A DNA stretch of 64,000 nucleotides from Kingdonia uniflora. Its lineage: Eukaryota; Streptophyta; Magnoliopsida; Ranunculales; Circaeasteraceae. A program made the position numbers and the translations under genes. The notes under the pieces are model-generated. The model was not told the origin of the DNA. It saw nothing but the letters and a program-made list of their open reading frames with translations, and ran no database searches. Within the stretch, counting starts at the first letter, position 1. The number at the start of each line of letters is the position of its first letter. Below, piece by piece: positions 1 through 11,463 of this stretch. The stretch lies in assembly GCA_014058105.1 (NCBI GenBank), contig JACGCM010002624.1, positions 992,001 through 1,056,000 of the forward strand. Direction: 5' to 3'.

Positions 1-1474
1 AATAAATATTTTACCAAAGACAAAAGTAAAGTTTAAATCCATTACAGTTGTAACTTATTAACTACATGTACAATTTAAACCTAAAATACGTACTAGTAAA
101 GTTTTGCTCAATTATTATAAATACTAAATTCAAGATGACAAAAGAGACAAAAGTGAAGAAATCATCAATCATAGAAATGATAAAGAAAAAAAGTAAAAAA
201 CAAAAAGTAAGAAGAAGCATACTCGATGGAGGCTTCTTTGTTTATGTGAGAGAGATATAGGGTTTTTTCATACAAGATGAGTAAATATAGAGGGTCTTTT
301 GGTGGAAAAATAAACTTGTGTGTTTCTTTTGGCGGGATGAGAAAAATCATACATAATATCTCATATTTAGATTTTCATAGAAAAATGATGGGAAAATCTA
401 ACATGGGTTCCACTAATTTCTAAGTGAGAAACATATTTTCTAAGAGGGAGAAAGTAGAAATTGTTTCCCACTTTTAGAGCTATTAATTTTCTCATAAAAA
501 TTATGTTTCCCTTCCCATATTTTTTGGACTACCAAACACCAAGTAAGGAAAAAAAAGATTAAGTTAGTATTTTTCCACTCCGTTTATCACTTTTTGGGGA
601 TACCAAATACACACTAAGTCTCCGCGACAATTCTTGATATTGTTAAAATGTTCGTAGAAGAAAGGTCTTGGAATTTTCATGCTTGGAATGCATCTAATTG
701 TTTAGGAACTATAAGAACGCACAATGTTCAGCATCTGACTCCATCATTTGTGATTAAGAGCAAACCAATAACTGCATAATACCGAGTTTTGAAATTATGA
801 AGAAAAGAAAAAAAAAATCTCTGGTAAAATAAATAAATAGAAGTAAACAATACGTTACGTTTAATTATCCATGGGTTATTCACATAAACTCTTAATAGTT
901 AGATTAAAGTAGTTGGTAGAGCTATTTTGTTTATGAAAAATACTTGAGTTTTCCTCTTATTAAACTTTAGTTGAGATCTAAAATTTCTAACTAATTGAGA
1001 TTAACTGATTTCGAGTAATTTAGGTTAAAATTAAAAGGGCCGATAATCCTTGAACTAATTGTCAAGTTCAAACCTAGCTCAAGTTGATATGATAAGCAAT
1101 AAGGAATTAAAAACACAATAACAGACAATTTTAACCCTGTGGGAAACCTTTCTTAGGAGAAAAACACACAGGTCGCTGTCGAATCGCCCGACAACTAAAA
1201 ATCTATTATTAAAACAAAATTATAAGAATTTCATTACTTACAGAATCGATAAATACATTATTTGGTTATCTCTCTTCTAATTGAACTCCTCACAATCAAT
1301 TCCTCATTCTCACAACGTCTTTTGTTCTCGCAATGCCTCATTTCAATCTCCCGTCAAAGCATTCAAACTTGAAACTTACAAGTTTTTCAATTTAAGATTA
1401 GGTTTTCTAAATCTCTTATAGATTTAATTTGAGCAGAGCCCTCAATATCATTACCAAAGGCCAAGGGCTCCACA
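1..1474. other. AT-rich intergenic DNA, no gene seen
   Basis: I find no convincing coding region or recognisable transposon here. The only long open frames are short, lysine-rich or phenylalanine-rich and lie in AT-rich DNA. The right end is the 3' flank of the minus-strand lipid-transfer gene and would hold its 3' UTR or a further 3' exon. Confidence 0.6.
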
Positions 1475-2623
1475 CTAGGTGCCACTAGGTGGAGCAGAGA
1501 ATCCACAGGTTCCGACAGAAGGAGGAAGAGAAAGACCGCATGTGGAAGGAAGAGCTGCCGCTCTTTCCAGGTCAATCACAATACCCATTTGAGCTGCTGT
1601 ACTAAAAGATTCACAAACACACTCCGCTATTGTTTCCAACACTATTTTTAAACCATTGCAACAATCAGCTCCTGGTTTTGAATCTTTGCTACCATCTTCA
1701 GTGAATGACAAACAAGCAGTCATCTGCAACACTAGAGTTGAGCAATCTGTTCCTGATGGTGATGCTACAGAATATGAAACGGGGGGTGGAGTACTTTCAA
1801 TACCACCAGACTCTCCACAGGGTACTGCTGCAGCTGGTATATCCAAGGACGGCGATTTTTTTGGTGAATAAGATTTATGGTGCCCTGACGAAGATTTTGG
1901 TGGTTGAGCAGTATCTGCACTAGGTGGGGCAGAAAATCCACAGGTACCGACAGAAGGAGGAAGGGAAACGCCGCATTGAGATGGAAGAGCTACCGCTTTT
2001 GCTAGGTCAATTCCAATACCCATTTGAGCAGCTGTAGTAAAAGATTCACAAACGCAGTCCGCGTTTGTTTTAATCACAGATTTCAAACCATCACAGCAAT
2101 CAGCATCTGGTTCTGAGACTGTACTATCATTTCCAACAAACGTCAAGCAAGAAGCCATATCCATAACTACGGTTGAACAATCCCCTCCTGACGAAGATTT
2201 TGGTGGTTGAGCAGTATCTGCACTAGGTGGGGCAGAAAATCCACAGGTACCGACAGAAGGAGGAAGGGAAACGCCGCATTGAGATGGAAGAGCTGCCGCT
2301 TTTGCTAAGTCAATTCCAATACCCATTTGAGCAGCTGCAGTAAAAGATTCACAAACACAGTCCGCATTTGTTTTAATCACAGATTTCAAACCAGCACAGC
2401 AATCAGCATCTGGTTTTGAAGCTGTACTATCATTTCCAACAAACGTTAAACAAGAAGCCATATCCATAACTATGCTTGAACAATCCCCTCCTGATGATAA
2501 CGAAGCTGGGGATATTGTATCAATATGTTGATGATGATACCAACGAGCAAATGTGGGGTTAACTTCAAATGCCGCGAATAAAACCAGAGTGGGAACAATA
2601 ACTGAGATGATCATCTTAGACAT
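1475..2623 (-). CDS. Triple-domain non-specific lipid-transfer protein-like (three 8-cysteine motifs)
   Basis: The 382-residue product starts with a hydrophobic signal peptide (about residues 1-26, MSKMIISVIVPTLVLFAAFE) and is probably secreted. It then has three complete LTP_2-type 8-cysteine domains starting at Cys48, Cys149 and Cys294, each with the spacing C-C-CC-CxC-C-C (DCC, then CVC, then a C-terminal QCG or TCG, then TCGF). Each domain should fold as a four-disulfide helical bundle with a lipid-binding cavity. Family members normally have one such domain, so the length is about double the usual. Domains 1 and 2 are nearly identical with an exact 101-residue (303 bp) period; domain 3 is more diverged and follows a Ser/Pro/Lys-rich linker. 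The frame ends at PPSGT with no C-terminal hydrophobic GPI signal. Known LTPG genes often have introns after the domain, so a further 3' exon could be missing from this model. The start is the first ATG after a TATA box about 80 bp upstream. Confidence 0.85.
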   Translation of the reverse strand: MSKMIISVIVPTLVLFAAFEVNPTFARWYHHQHIDTISPASLSSGGDCSSIVMDMASCLTFVGNDSTASKPDADCCAGLKSVIKTNADCVCESFTAAAQMGIGIDLAKAAALPSQCGVSLPPSVGTCGFSAPPSADTAQPPKSSSGGDCSTVVMDMASCLTFVGNDSTVSEPDADCCDGLKSVIKTNADCVCESFTTAAQMGIGIDLAKAVALPSQCGVSLPPSVGTCGFSAPPSADTAQPPKSSSGHHKSYSPKKSPSLDIPAAAVPCGESGGIESTPPPVSYSVASPSGTDCSTLVLQMTACLSFTEDGSKDSKPGADCCNGLKIVLETIAECVCESFSTAAQMGIVIDLERAAALPSTCGLSLPPSVGTCGFSAPPSGT

Positions 2624-2703
2624 GTTTGAAGAGAATGTTGATTAAGGGCTATGAGAATGAGTTAGAGCGAAAGGTGCAGAGATGATGCAGAGGGGGTTGA
2701 CAA

Positions 2704-2709
2704 TTTATA
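2704..2709 (-). promoter_or_regulatory. Candidate TATA box of the lipid-transfer gene
   Basis: The minus strand reads CTAATATAAATTG here, about 80 bp upstream of the ATG at 2623. This is a normal TATA-to-ATG distance for a plant gene with a short 5' UTR. Confidence 0.5.
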
Positions 2710-2719
2710 TTAGTGATTG

Positions 2720-4665
2720 TTTGTTGTAGTTTTGTTGCAGTGGATAAAGCCTAAAGCTCAGCACAACAGTAAGGCCTAAGATAGTTGGAGTGCTGACCTC
2801 TTCAATCCTTGACATATTGAATGGTAAATATCCATTTGAAAACTAATATTCTTTTTTGTCATAGACCTGTTTCTTTGTTCTTTCGAATTGTGATCATGTC
2901 TTAGCTTTCACATGCATATCCTTAGACTTTCACCATAAAATCGGGAACAATAATATATATGAAGCAAAGAACTCGCTTCATAACTCAAAAGTTTCTCTAG
3001 ACTCCCACCACTTGACAACTGCAACTTAATACCAAAGATTGTATTTTTTTTGCTTAGGAATGCAAAAATTGGAAATAAACTTCGTATCGAGTGAAACATG
3101 TGAGATATGAGTCGAAGAGATGAGACCGTAATTGGAGATGAAAGATTGGGTCATGAATGAGAGTGAGAGTGGGTCATCTCTCGACATTGAAGTCGTCTCA
3201 AATAGAGAGAGAAAGATGGGGAAGAAAAGGTTTTGTTTGGGTGAAGAGAGAAGTTTGGTTTGAGAGAGACGAAATATCCGAGGGAGATTTACATAAATAC
3301 CCCTAATTTTGTATTTAGGCTTCCCAAAATAGCCCTGATTTCGTATAAACGAAAAGTTATGGGGTGGACTTCCATTTATACCCATTCTTTCGTCACGTTA
3401 TTACGATTGAGATGCATTTTTTTTATGGGATTTGGTATATATGGGGGTATTTTAGTATTAAATAAATTACGAGAATAAATAAAATAACCTTATGATGTGT
3501 TATAAACTAAACCATATATTTTTCTCAACATGTGTAGGGCAGTGTGATAAACAGCCGAGATTGATTCTCATGGCATAACTATTCCTTTAGTATTATAGAT
3601 TACTGAGAAAGAAAAAAAGTGGTTTAACAAATAGCTCTTAGCCTGCAAAAGAAGACGAGCAATTGTTTCTCACTAGTCCAATACTGTATAGTTCGTCAGT
3701 GGTTAGGAGAAAGCTGCAGTCGAAGGCAATTACGGTAATTATGTCATCAGTGCACCCCCACCCCCACAATAGGAAGAAATTTGAAGTCGGTGGCAACTGT
3801 GACAACTATGGCAACAATGTCATCGGTGCACCCCTCACCTCACCACCACCACCACTTTGGCCGAAATATGTACTTTTGTACGTAATTGCACATATGTGAA
3901 AAATACTACTAAGATAAGGGGAGTTTGATCCACTAATAGTATTACCATTTTTGTATCACAACTATTCACAAGTATGGCATTAAGATGTCTGGAATTGACG
4001 GTCAGGCCAATGACCCGGATACCTCTAGTGTTAAAAAAAAGTACATTAAGATGAGTAGTTTCACTCGCGCTTATTACATGCTCTCTCCTACTTGATACAA
4101 CACTTATTCCTTGAGAGAATTACTCTCAGATTGGACTCTTAGAGGGAGTCAGACTCTTATGTTTAAAACACTAATAATTCTTCTTTTTTCTTTACAAATA
4201 ACCCGATTGAGGTTAAAATACAATTCAGGGAGAAGTTACAGCAGTTATAATCTATATTACATTTTAGGGTACTTGTATCAAGACATACTCAAATTTGTAA
4301 GTCATCCGAGGAAAAAAAAAATATGAATAGGAGATTTTTTTTCTCAAAGTATAAAGGATCTAAAAACTGCTCAAACCACCTAAGTGGTTCATATCTCATA
4401 AAACTCCACCTGCAGTTAGTTTTGTCCTGTCATAAGTACAGTCATTTCGTTCTACGTTTCCATCCATCCACAACTTTTTCCCTAACTGGAACCCTCTACT
4501 TCAAACACGTCTCAACTATGCCACATGTTTATATCTCCTACAAAATTTAAACAAAAACAGTTTGAAAGCAATTGCTAAACCCCCATCACTAACTCCCCAC
4601 AAACACCCTTCATCTTCTCTCTCTCTCCCCATTCTCAGAAATATTCTCTTAACTCTCCCCCCTCC
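2720..4665. other. Intergenic DNA, nothing certain
   Basis: No supported gene. Open frames at 3026-3478 and 3663-3899 are short, lack family features and overlap on opposite strands. Two near-identical stretches around 3745-3770 and 3810-3835 (ATGTCATCAGTGCACCCC and ATGTCATCGGTGCACCCC) form a short imperfect duplication. Confidence 0.5.
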
Positions 4666-4730
4666 TCTCTATTTATACCATAGTTCATTGGAGTTGTTTC
4701 TTCTCCAGCGATTACTCTCTACCACTTCAA

Positions 4731-4835
4731 TGAAAATCGATGCAGGATTGCAAATTCACAATTGGGTTTCAAGGCGGAACGAAATGTCTTCACAATTGCA
4801 TCGTTTGGGATCTTGGGGCTTTGGTGATCTAAAGT
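4731..4835 (+). CDS. Possible first exon of an unrecognised or broken gene
   Basis: An ATG at 4731 opens a 35-codon stretch starting MKIDAGLQIHNW and ending GSWGFGDLK. It runs into a possible splice donor, AAG then GTAAGAATTT, at about 4835. A plausible TATA box (CTATTTATACC, about 4668-4679) lies 50-60 bp upstream in pyrimidine-rich DNA resembling a plant 5' UTR. The putative intron starts at once with a 60-bp TC microsatellite. I find no continuing exon with a recognisable domain in the next 3 kb, so this may be an orphan first exon, a long-intron gene I cannot assemble, or chance. The same frame is also open upstream to an ATG at 4562. Function unknown. Confidence 0.25.
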
Positions 4836-4839
4836 AAGA

Positions 4840-4842
<3 letters not shown>

Positions 4843-4902
<60 letters not shown>
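4843..4902. repeat. (TC)n microsatellite, about 30 units
   Basis: An uninterrupted TC dinucleotide run follows directly after the possible donor site at 4835. Confidence 0.95.
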
Positions 4903-4903
<1 letters not shown>

Positions 4904-7798
4904 AATTCCCTCTGTTTCTCTATTGAAGTTGGGGTTCTTTTGGTTTCATCTTTTTTCCTGTTTTGATGTTTAATTCTAGAAATATTTTCACCACTTTTGA
5001 TTATTTTTATTTGAATTTTTATGTCTCTAACTATTGATTTTTTAATTTGTTACATTTTAGAAGTAATAGTAGTGTTGGTATAGTTTGCTTTGATTGTAGT
5101 GGTGGAGGAGAAATACAGGTTGTCAACAAGAGATTAAAGGAGTGACTAGGGTTACACTTAGAGATATATTGTTGCAGGGTTCACCCATGTCCCAAGTTAA
5201 AATATCTGGAAAAATGGGTAGCCATATGATAGTCTAGATATAAATATATATCCAAGGAGCAATGGTTTCTTTTGTGAGGAAAAAGCATAGCAACGCTAAA
5301 GCCATCTTTTGCAAAATGCATTTCATGGTCTTCTAAGCATTCTTCGTTTTCGCAATGTATCTTTGCATCAAATAAAATGTTCGATGTACATCACTTCTTT
5401 GGAATTCAAAACATCAAGGTATCTTACCACTTTTTGAGTTTTTGCTTTATATTCTCTCCATTTAGTTCTCTTATTAATTAACACTATGTTTAGTATGGTA
5501 ACCCAAGAGCACAATATCATCAATGTTTCCTTCTCAATCTTTAACTTTGATATCTTCTAATACCAATTTGTTTTATGGAAATTTAAAAACAGTCTCCATT
5601 AAATCCCCTATCTGATTTTTCCATGATGAACTTCTCGGTGTTTTGGGCATGGAATTGATGCAACGTAACTTGATATCTTAGATTTCCATATTCAGTTTTT
5701 CAATTTGTTAGGTATTTTTTGAATTGGTTTTCAAGTTTTAATGCATTCTATTTTTCATGGTCATAGGCATTTCGCTTCTCTTGGGGTGTGGACTAATAGT
5801 GAGTATGAAGTAATGAAGAGTAAGGAATAAGGGAGAGAGTACATCTGGCGGGCAACAAAAGGCTATTCGGCATTGTCTCTAGAAAATCAGTAAATCCTTA
5901 TCACCTTAAGAGTTACAATATTGGGGCCGTTTTCAATTGGTGGCATTATTCGTGCTTTCACTTATAAACTTGGAAATGATTGGATGGCGTTACATGGGAA
6001 TGTAGTAGCAAAGTAAAATTGCTAAAATGGGTCAGATATGTAAAAAGTGGAGTACAATGTTCATTAACATAATTAATTGATTTCCTTTTAAGTTTGATGG
6101 CCATTTTATATCGGGAGCTCTTTTATATTTGTGATGAACACATCCAATAATTTGGAGCACAAAATATTAGAAGTTGGCCATACTTTTGACCAAAAATGAT
6201 CTACTCCCCTTTCATTTTTGTCACGGAAGACTGAAAATGCATGCAATTCATTTAGTCCCCTGAAATTCTTTACAAAAGTAAAAAAAATAATCCATGGAAA
6301 CTGAAACTGTATAGGTTCAGTAAATTGAAGAAGCATGCATGTCAACTATGCATGTGAACGTAGGTAGACACATTAAAGGTACATCTTTAAATAATTCTAG
6401 CAATGAATACGTGCCGCATGAAGCCAAAGGCGCGTCGACGTATTCAACATGATTTGGTCACGGGTAGCTTAATGTTTAATGAACCAATATGTTGTTTTAT
6501 ATGAGTCGTTTGGTTTATTATTGTTGCAGAATATCGTTTATGATGACGATTATATTTAGTTTTTCTTTTTATCTTAACAGAGAATAGACTAAATGCTTAC
6601 CCCGAAGTAATGACTCTGATGGTATAAGGGTTTGTCATGGTTGAAAAGGAGAAAGAAATTGTAGTTTTCCTCAAAAGTTGATAGTAGGATATCTCAAATG
6701 TTTTGTAGGGCATGGTGCTAAGAATTTCACAACAACAAATACATGTATTTTGTCTTAGAAGGAAATCTTATTTTTGTAATATGTAGACGTCCGTGAAGAC
6801 GAAAGAGGATAATAAGCCACCAAACTTTCAACTACAAATTTATACATTTTGTTATGAGATATTTGAAAGATCTATTACTTTCCAACATCATTTTTCAATT
6901 ACTCAGTGTGACTTTATCTTTCCATGTCATAATAGTAACCTTAGCATTGAAACTAGAAAAAAGAAAAACATCCATTTCATAGGAATAGTTTTGATCATGT
7001 CCATAGGTATGTAAATGCGTTACCTATCATAGAGTTTAGTGGTGTCAATTGTCGAAGCATCATTTATAGCGCCGAATGCGCATTGACGTTGTTGCCGGAC
7101 TTTGTCACGGGTAGTCCTAGTAAACTAGATAAGACTCCATTTAAGGAAGGACACCTATTCACCAATTAAACACACGTAAGAGTAGTTTTCCAAGTACTTA
7201 AGTTATTATTGGGTATGAGTCGGTACGACTCCTTTAGTTATACTACTACAGGATAGACGCCTAACACTACTCTTCTATATTGATTATATTTTCATTTATA
7301 TATGTAGAAGGAGAGATCGGTTGACTCCTATCTTTGACATCCAAAAAACTCCCGTCAAATGAAGAAAATCAATGGTGGTCAACACACAAAAAATCATTAT
7401 GAGGCTAAGATACATATTTTCATCCCTTGCATAACACACATAATATAGGAAATCTCGTTCACGGTACAAAATTTGATCCCGTTTATTTTGTGTGTTTACG
7501 CAAAAATATTCACTATTGAGCAAAAAATGATTGATGCGACTCATTGAGTAACTTTCCTCACGCAAGAGCGAGAGACATGGTGCCCAACAGATTAGTTTTA
7601 TCTTTCCTTCACGAAGTTTAACATCACATGTAAGGCGGTAAGGAAGAGTGAACGTCGACACAAACTTTAAACTCAAAACTCAAAATTTGACACAGAAAAA
7701 TTAATCCAAGTAAATACATATTTTCAAAGAAAAGCATTTGATAGACAATATACAGGCACTAATTTGAGCATGATGTTTATGAATCATAAAGAGGTTTT
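4903..7798. other. Intergenic or intronic DNA, no gene seen
   Basis: No supported coding sequence. Two short GC-richer islands near 6420-6475 and 7070-7115 share the words GTCACGGGTAG and GACGT, which suggests weak, diverged copies of one repeat. Otherwise the stretch is AT-rich and featureless by eye. Confidence 0.5.
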
Positions 7799-8020
7799 TT
7801 TGGGATAGTCTCTTGATACAGAGACAGATTTACCAATCGTATTTTTTATTGTGTACTGCCATCCTATGTGGCGAGACCCATTTCACAATTCATGTTCAAA
7901 ATTGAAGTAGATGTGGTGGGGAACAAGACCGTTGCGGTCACTAACAAAGTATGTGTTGCAAGTCTTGAGCCAGCCTTGACAATGTGAAGTATCTTTGAAA
8001 AATGTATCTGAAGAAGGGAT
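7799..8020 (-). pseudogene. Fragment of a DUF295-type F-box gene (3' end)
   Basis: About 220 bp, read on the minus strand, is a diverged copy of the 3' end of the DUF295 F-box gene at 9688-9885. Shared stretches include the segment starting TACTGCCATCCTATG and the segment AAAATTGAAGTAGAT. Only the C-terminal part is present and no intact frame continues upstream. Instead the sequence passes directly into a plus-strand LINE ORF1 relic. It is therefore a gene fragment, not a gene. The similarity is read directly from the two sequences; the order of duplication and LINE insertion is inferred. Confidence 0.75.
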
Positions 8021-8044
8021 TGATGTCGAAAACAAAGGTTTGAG

Positions 8045-9340
8045 TTGAGCAAATTGTTCTCATCGATCAGAAGAGGGGATTCTCCATCCATGTCCATGGC
8101 CGGAGGCCATGGCCACCAAGCTAATAGAGGACGTGGTAATGTAAGCCGATCATCTTCAAGAATCAAAAGGGCGAATGTCCGACTTCTTGAACTGCCGTCT
8201 TCGACGAAAAATCCAAATTTTGAGGATGAAACTACTAGATCGATGAAACTCCCCAAAGCAAATGAGGAGTGGAATACATCTGAAGCTAGTCCAAACAATA
8301 ATTATTTGATGGTCTCATTGGAGGATACCATTGACGATGAAACACGATCTCTAGACCATGAACATGAAGATGATGATGTCAATACTCAAAGTGTCGATGA
8401 GATTGATTACAAAATGTTGGAATTGGCACTTTGGGAAAAACTGAGGGAGATTCAAAAGTCAAAATCAGTTGAGGGTTTGATCATTGATGGGGATTGAAGC
8501 TCAAGAAACTCCAGTGAGTAATTTTAATGAAGATGGTTCTCCAATTGAAGCTATTATTCACGATGGTAATAGTGTAGGTGAGAGTGCAACTGAAGAGTTA
8601 AGTTCAAGAGAACATGCAATTGTCAAGGAAGGAGATAGTCATGATCAGGTTAGTTGCTCTAATGTTGAAGAATTTCCTGCACTTCCTTCTACAAACAAAA
8701 CTTCTGAGAACAATTTAGAGATGAGTACTCCAGGTGATAATTCTTCCAAGCCTAGTTGGGCTCAGATGTTGGGTGCTCCATCCACAACAAGAGGTAAAGC
8801 TAAGTTAATTTACACTCCACCCAGTTTAATTGGAGGAATTGGTACTGCTAAGATGAATTCTAGCAATTTTGAGGATAACATTAAGAACAGTGAATTGATT
8901 GTTGTGGAAAATTTCATTGGTAAGAGACTTCCTTACAAGTACCTCAAAGACTCACTATCTAAGGTTTGGGGCCTCAAGAGTGACTTTGAGATGACTTTAA
9001 AGAGGAACAATATTTACTTTTTCAGATTTGGGAATGATAGGACAGAGAAAGAGTTTTGGAGATGGGTTTTTTCCATCTTGCAAGTAGAATGATTATTAGG
9101 CCATGGAGGCCTTTTATTGAGTTTGAACGTACCGAGGTTTCTATTGCGATATGAGTGATAGTGAAAGATGTACCAGATTAGTTTATGAATGCTGAAAGGA
9201 ATTGGATTGATTGCAAGTATAGTTGGGAAACCTTTGTGTCTTGATAGAGCAAGTGAAGAGAGGAAGCATACCATGGTGGACTCGAGGGTATATTTGCTCT
9301 GGCTTGATTAATTTGAAAGTACATATGGTGGTAGGCTTCG
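8045..9340 (+). mobile_element. Truncated LINE ORF1 relic (DUF4283-type gag-like protein)
   Basis: Two overlapping plus-strand frames (8045-8497 and 8484-9092, shifted by one base), then further shifted pieces, give an acidic N-terminal region and a segment typical of plant LINE ORF1. Its features are FPALPS, then SKPSWAQML, then LIYTPPSL, then the DUF4283-like run with KVWGLKSDFEM, FFRFGNDRTEKEFWRW and, in another frame, RMIIRPWRPFIEFERTEVSI. After this, about 9212-9270 reads IVGKPLCLDRASEERKHT, which matches the conserved end of that domain. The C-terminal zinc knuckle and all of ORF2 (endonuclease, reverse transcriptase) are missing. At least three frame changes and several stops show that it is dead. 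Confidence 0.7.
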
Positions 9341-9687
9341 AGCTGCTCGGGAGCCTTTGAGTATCTGGTCTATTCTCGAAGGTTGTGAGTAGGCTACTAC
9401 AAAGTATTTACTCTTGAGGTGGAAAATGGTTGACGGGATTCATGGAATAACCCCTATTATGAAGTGTAAAAACTCACTAAAATTTTAATCTTACAATTCG
9501 GGGAAGTTAATGGACACAAAAATTCAATACAACTAATATACATGGTACTAAAAGAGAAATTAGGCTATTATAATATAGAAAATTATATTGGCAATAATTT
9601 GGGTATAATATAGAAAATTATCACTCCTTGATCAAAACAACGTAAAAGGGGCCCTATTGGGGATAATTGCTCGAGACAGAGGTAGTA
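9341..9687. other. Short intergenic spacer
   Basis: AT-rich spacer holding two copies of the word TATAATATAGAAAATTAT near 9568 and 9604. Nothing else seen. Confidence 0.5.
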
Positions 9688-10847
9688 TCAATCATATCTT
9701 TTACTGCATGTGTACTGCCATCCTATGTTGCGAGACCCATTACGCATATCATGCTCAAAATTGAAGTAGATATGGTCTGGCGTGAGACCGTCATAGTCAT
9801 TAACGTAGTATGCATTGTAAATCTTGAACCAGCCTTCACAATGGGTAGTACTTTTGAAAAACGTATCTGAAGAAGCTAAAGATATCGAAAAATTATCATG
9901 CAAGATCAGGATGTTGCTTCCTAGAGTCTTCAAGTAAATCCACTGTGATGTGTTTGGATCAAACTTGTGAAGAATGAATCCAACTACACTCAAAGATTTT
10001 TTGTGCACCACTTTCTGAACCATCAATAATTCTCCCGCATTTCGACTAGGCACCAGTTTCTTCCATACCTGAATGTCTCGTAGCAATAAGGGGCGAGTCC
10101 TGAAGTGTTCATGAACTTAACAACAGGTCGAGAAGGGCCAATCATATCAAAAACCCGAAGTTCAGTACTCGTTAAACTGTAAAATTGGTTTTTGTAATAG
10201 ATAACATCATCAAGAGGTGGTACATAGTGACGAGGATTTGGTACATTCCATGCTCTATCACCAGACTTGAAGAAGATCAAAGTTTTACTGGAAGCAAAGA
10301 TTACGGCAACTACGTAGTTGGCATTCAAGTTTGAGTCAATAGACAAAGCAACCTTGTGGAACAAGTAAGGAGTCCATTCCCAACCAGTGGCTATATTATG
10401 TGGCGGATCATAAGGATTTTTACACCAGATAGGACATTGGGGTAGTACTGGTAGATGGATCATGTTTTCATGTTATTCAGTAACAAGAAGGGATTAAATA
10501 AGTAAATCAAGGATTTCGTCTCGTTTACTATAAGCAACCATCCTCCTTTCGAACATGACAAGCACTTGTCACATTGTGACGGTATACGGAAGTGGTAAAG
10601 CCTACGCCCTAGTGGATTGTAAAAACACATGTTGTTTGTTCTGGATATGATCAGATTGAGCGATAATCACAATTGAGTTTACTTGATGAGATAATAGCCG
10701 AAGATATTCCCTCCATACAAACCTCCATAAGACACATACAGAAGCAAAACTAGCCTGATCATTGAGTACGATAATCTTGTTTAAAACAACGTCTAGAATA
10801 TCTTTTGGAAGTTCTGACCAATTGCGACCACCATACAGTAGAGCCAT
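9688..10847 (-). pseudogene. F-box/DUF295 (KIB-like) gene, frameshifted
   Basis: Three minus-strand frames together cover a typical DUF295 F-box protein. The N-terminal F-box (about 10610-10847) reads WSELPKDILDVVLNKI, then ASFASVCVLWRFVWREY. The DUF295 region at 10023-10463 includes NYVVAVIFASSKTLIFFKSG and WNVPNPRHYVPPLDDVIYY. The C-terminal part at 9688-10086 includes NILILHDNFSISLASS and DHIYFNFEHD. Between the first two, another frame reads SKGGWLLIVNETKSLIYLFN, as expected for the family, so there are frame changes near 10470-10600 and a clear +/-1 shift near 10085. If intact it would encode an SCF-type substrate adaptor of about 380 residues. The MALLYGG start follows a possible splice acceptor (ATTTAG), implying a 5' UTR intron. 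Either a recent pseudogene or sequence errors could explain the breaks. Confidence 0.8.
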
Positions 10848-11200
10848 ACTAAATTGCACAAAAAAGGGGTAAAGTTAAGCAAAACAAAGTTCCAAAACAT
10901 ATATATGATATAGAAATGCCAATGTTTAGTCGTAGATTTTTTTAGTGTTGAAATATATATATATAGTCCAACGTTAAGCACATCAAGCCTTGTCAATTGA
11001 TCTTGATAGTACCCCCAAGATCTTATGATTTTCCTAAGAACAACATAAATCTCATAAAAACCCTAAAAACTAACCTGATTTTTGCGCGACCACAGACGTT
11101 CTGTATGTGGGATACTGACTTCTTTTTCTTCTTCTTCTTCTGTGCAGGGAAGAGTAGAGAAAGTATTCACTCTCTTTTATAAGGAAAATTTCTGATTGTT
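10848..11200 (-). promoter_or_regulatory. 5' UTR intron and promoter of the DUF295 F-box gene
   Basis: On the minus strand a TATA box (TATAAAA, 11175-11181) is followed by a pyrimidine-rich leader, a good splice donor (AAATCAG then GTTAGT, near 11074) and, about 225 bp later, an acceptor just before the ATG at 10847. The promoter therefore looks whole although the coding region is broken. Confidence 0.45.
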
Positions 11201-11463
11201 AGGGTTCCTAATTCTACATATATTGACTAGAACCATCACATGGACCTCCAGATACATAACGCGGGTTCCTCTTTGTCTTGCTTGGGATTGCTTGGAAGCT
11301 TGGTTCCGACCCGAATGAAAGAGGGACTACCATATTAACATCGAATCCGCTCTCTTAAAACGAGATCGTATCCAAGACGAGGCACGTGTGTTTGCTCGTA
11401 CAATGATCGTCCCCCTACGTGTAGGTATTGCCCGCTTAAAAATATTTTTCCGGATAGCTTTTC

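Noticed and set aside
3026..3385. 119-codon open frame on the minus strand
   Set aside because: Low-complexity Ser/Phe/Leu content, overlapping a frame on the other strand, with no family signature.
7296..7676. 126-codon open frame on the minus strand
   Set aside because: No recognisable motif, no promoter or splice signals, and composition like the AT-rich surroundings.
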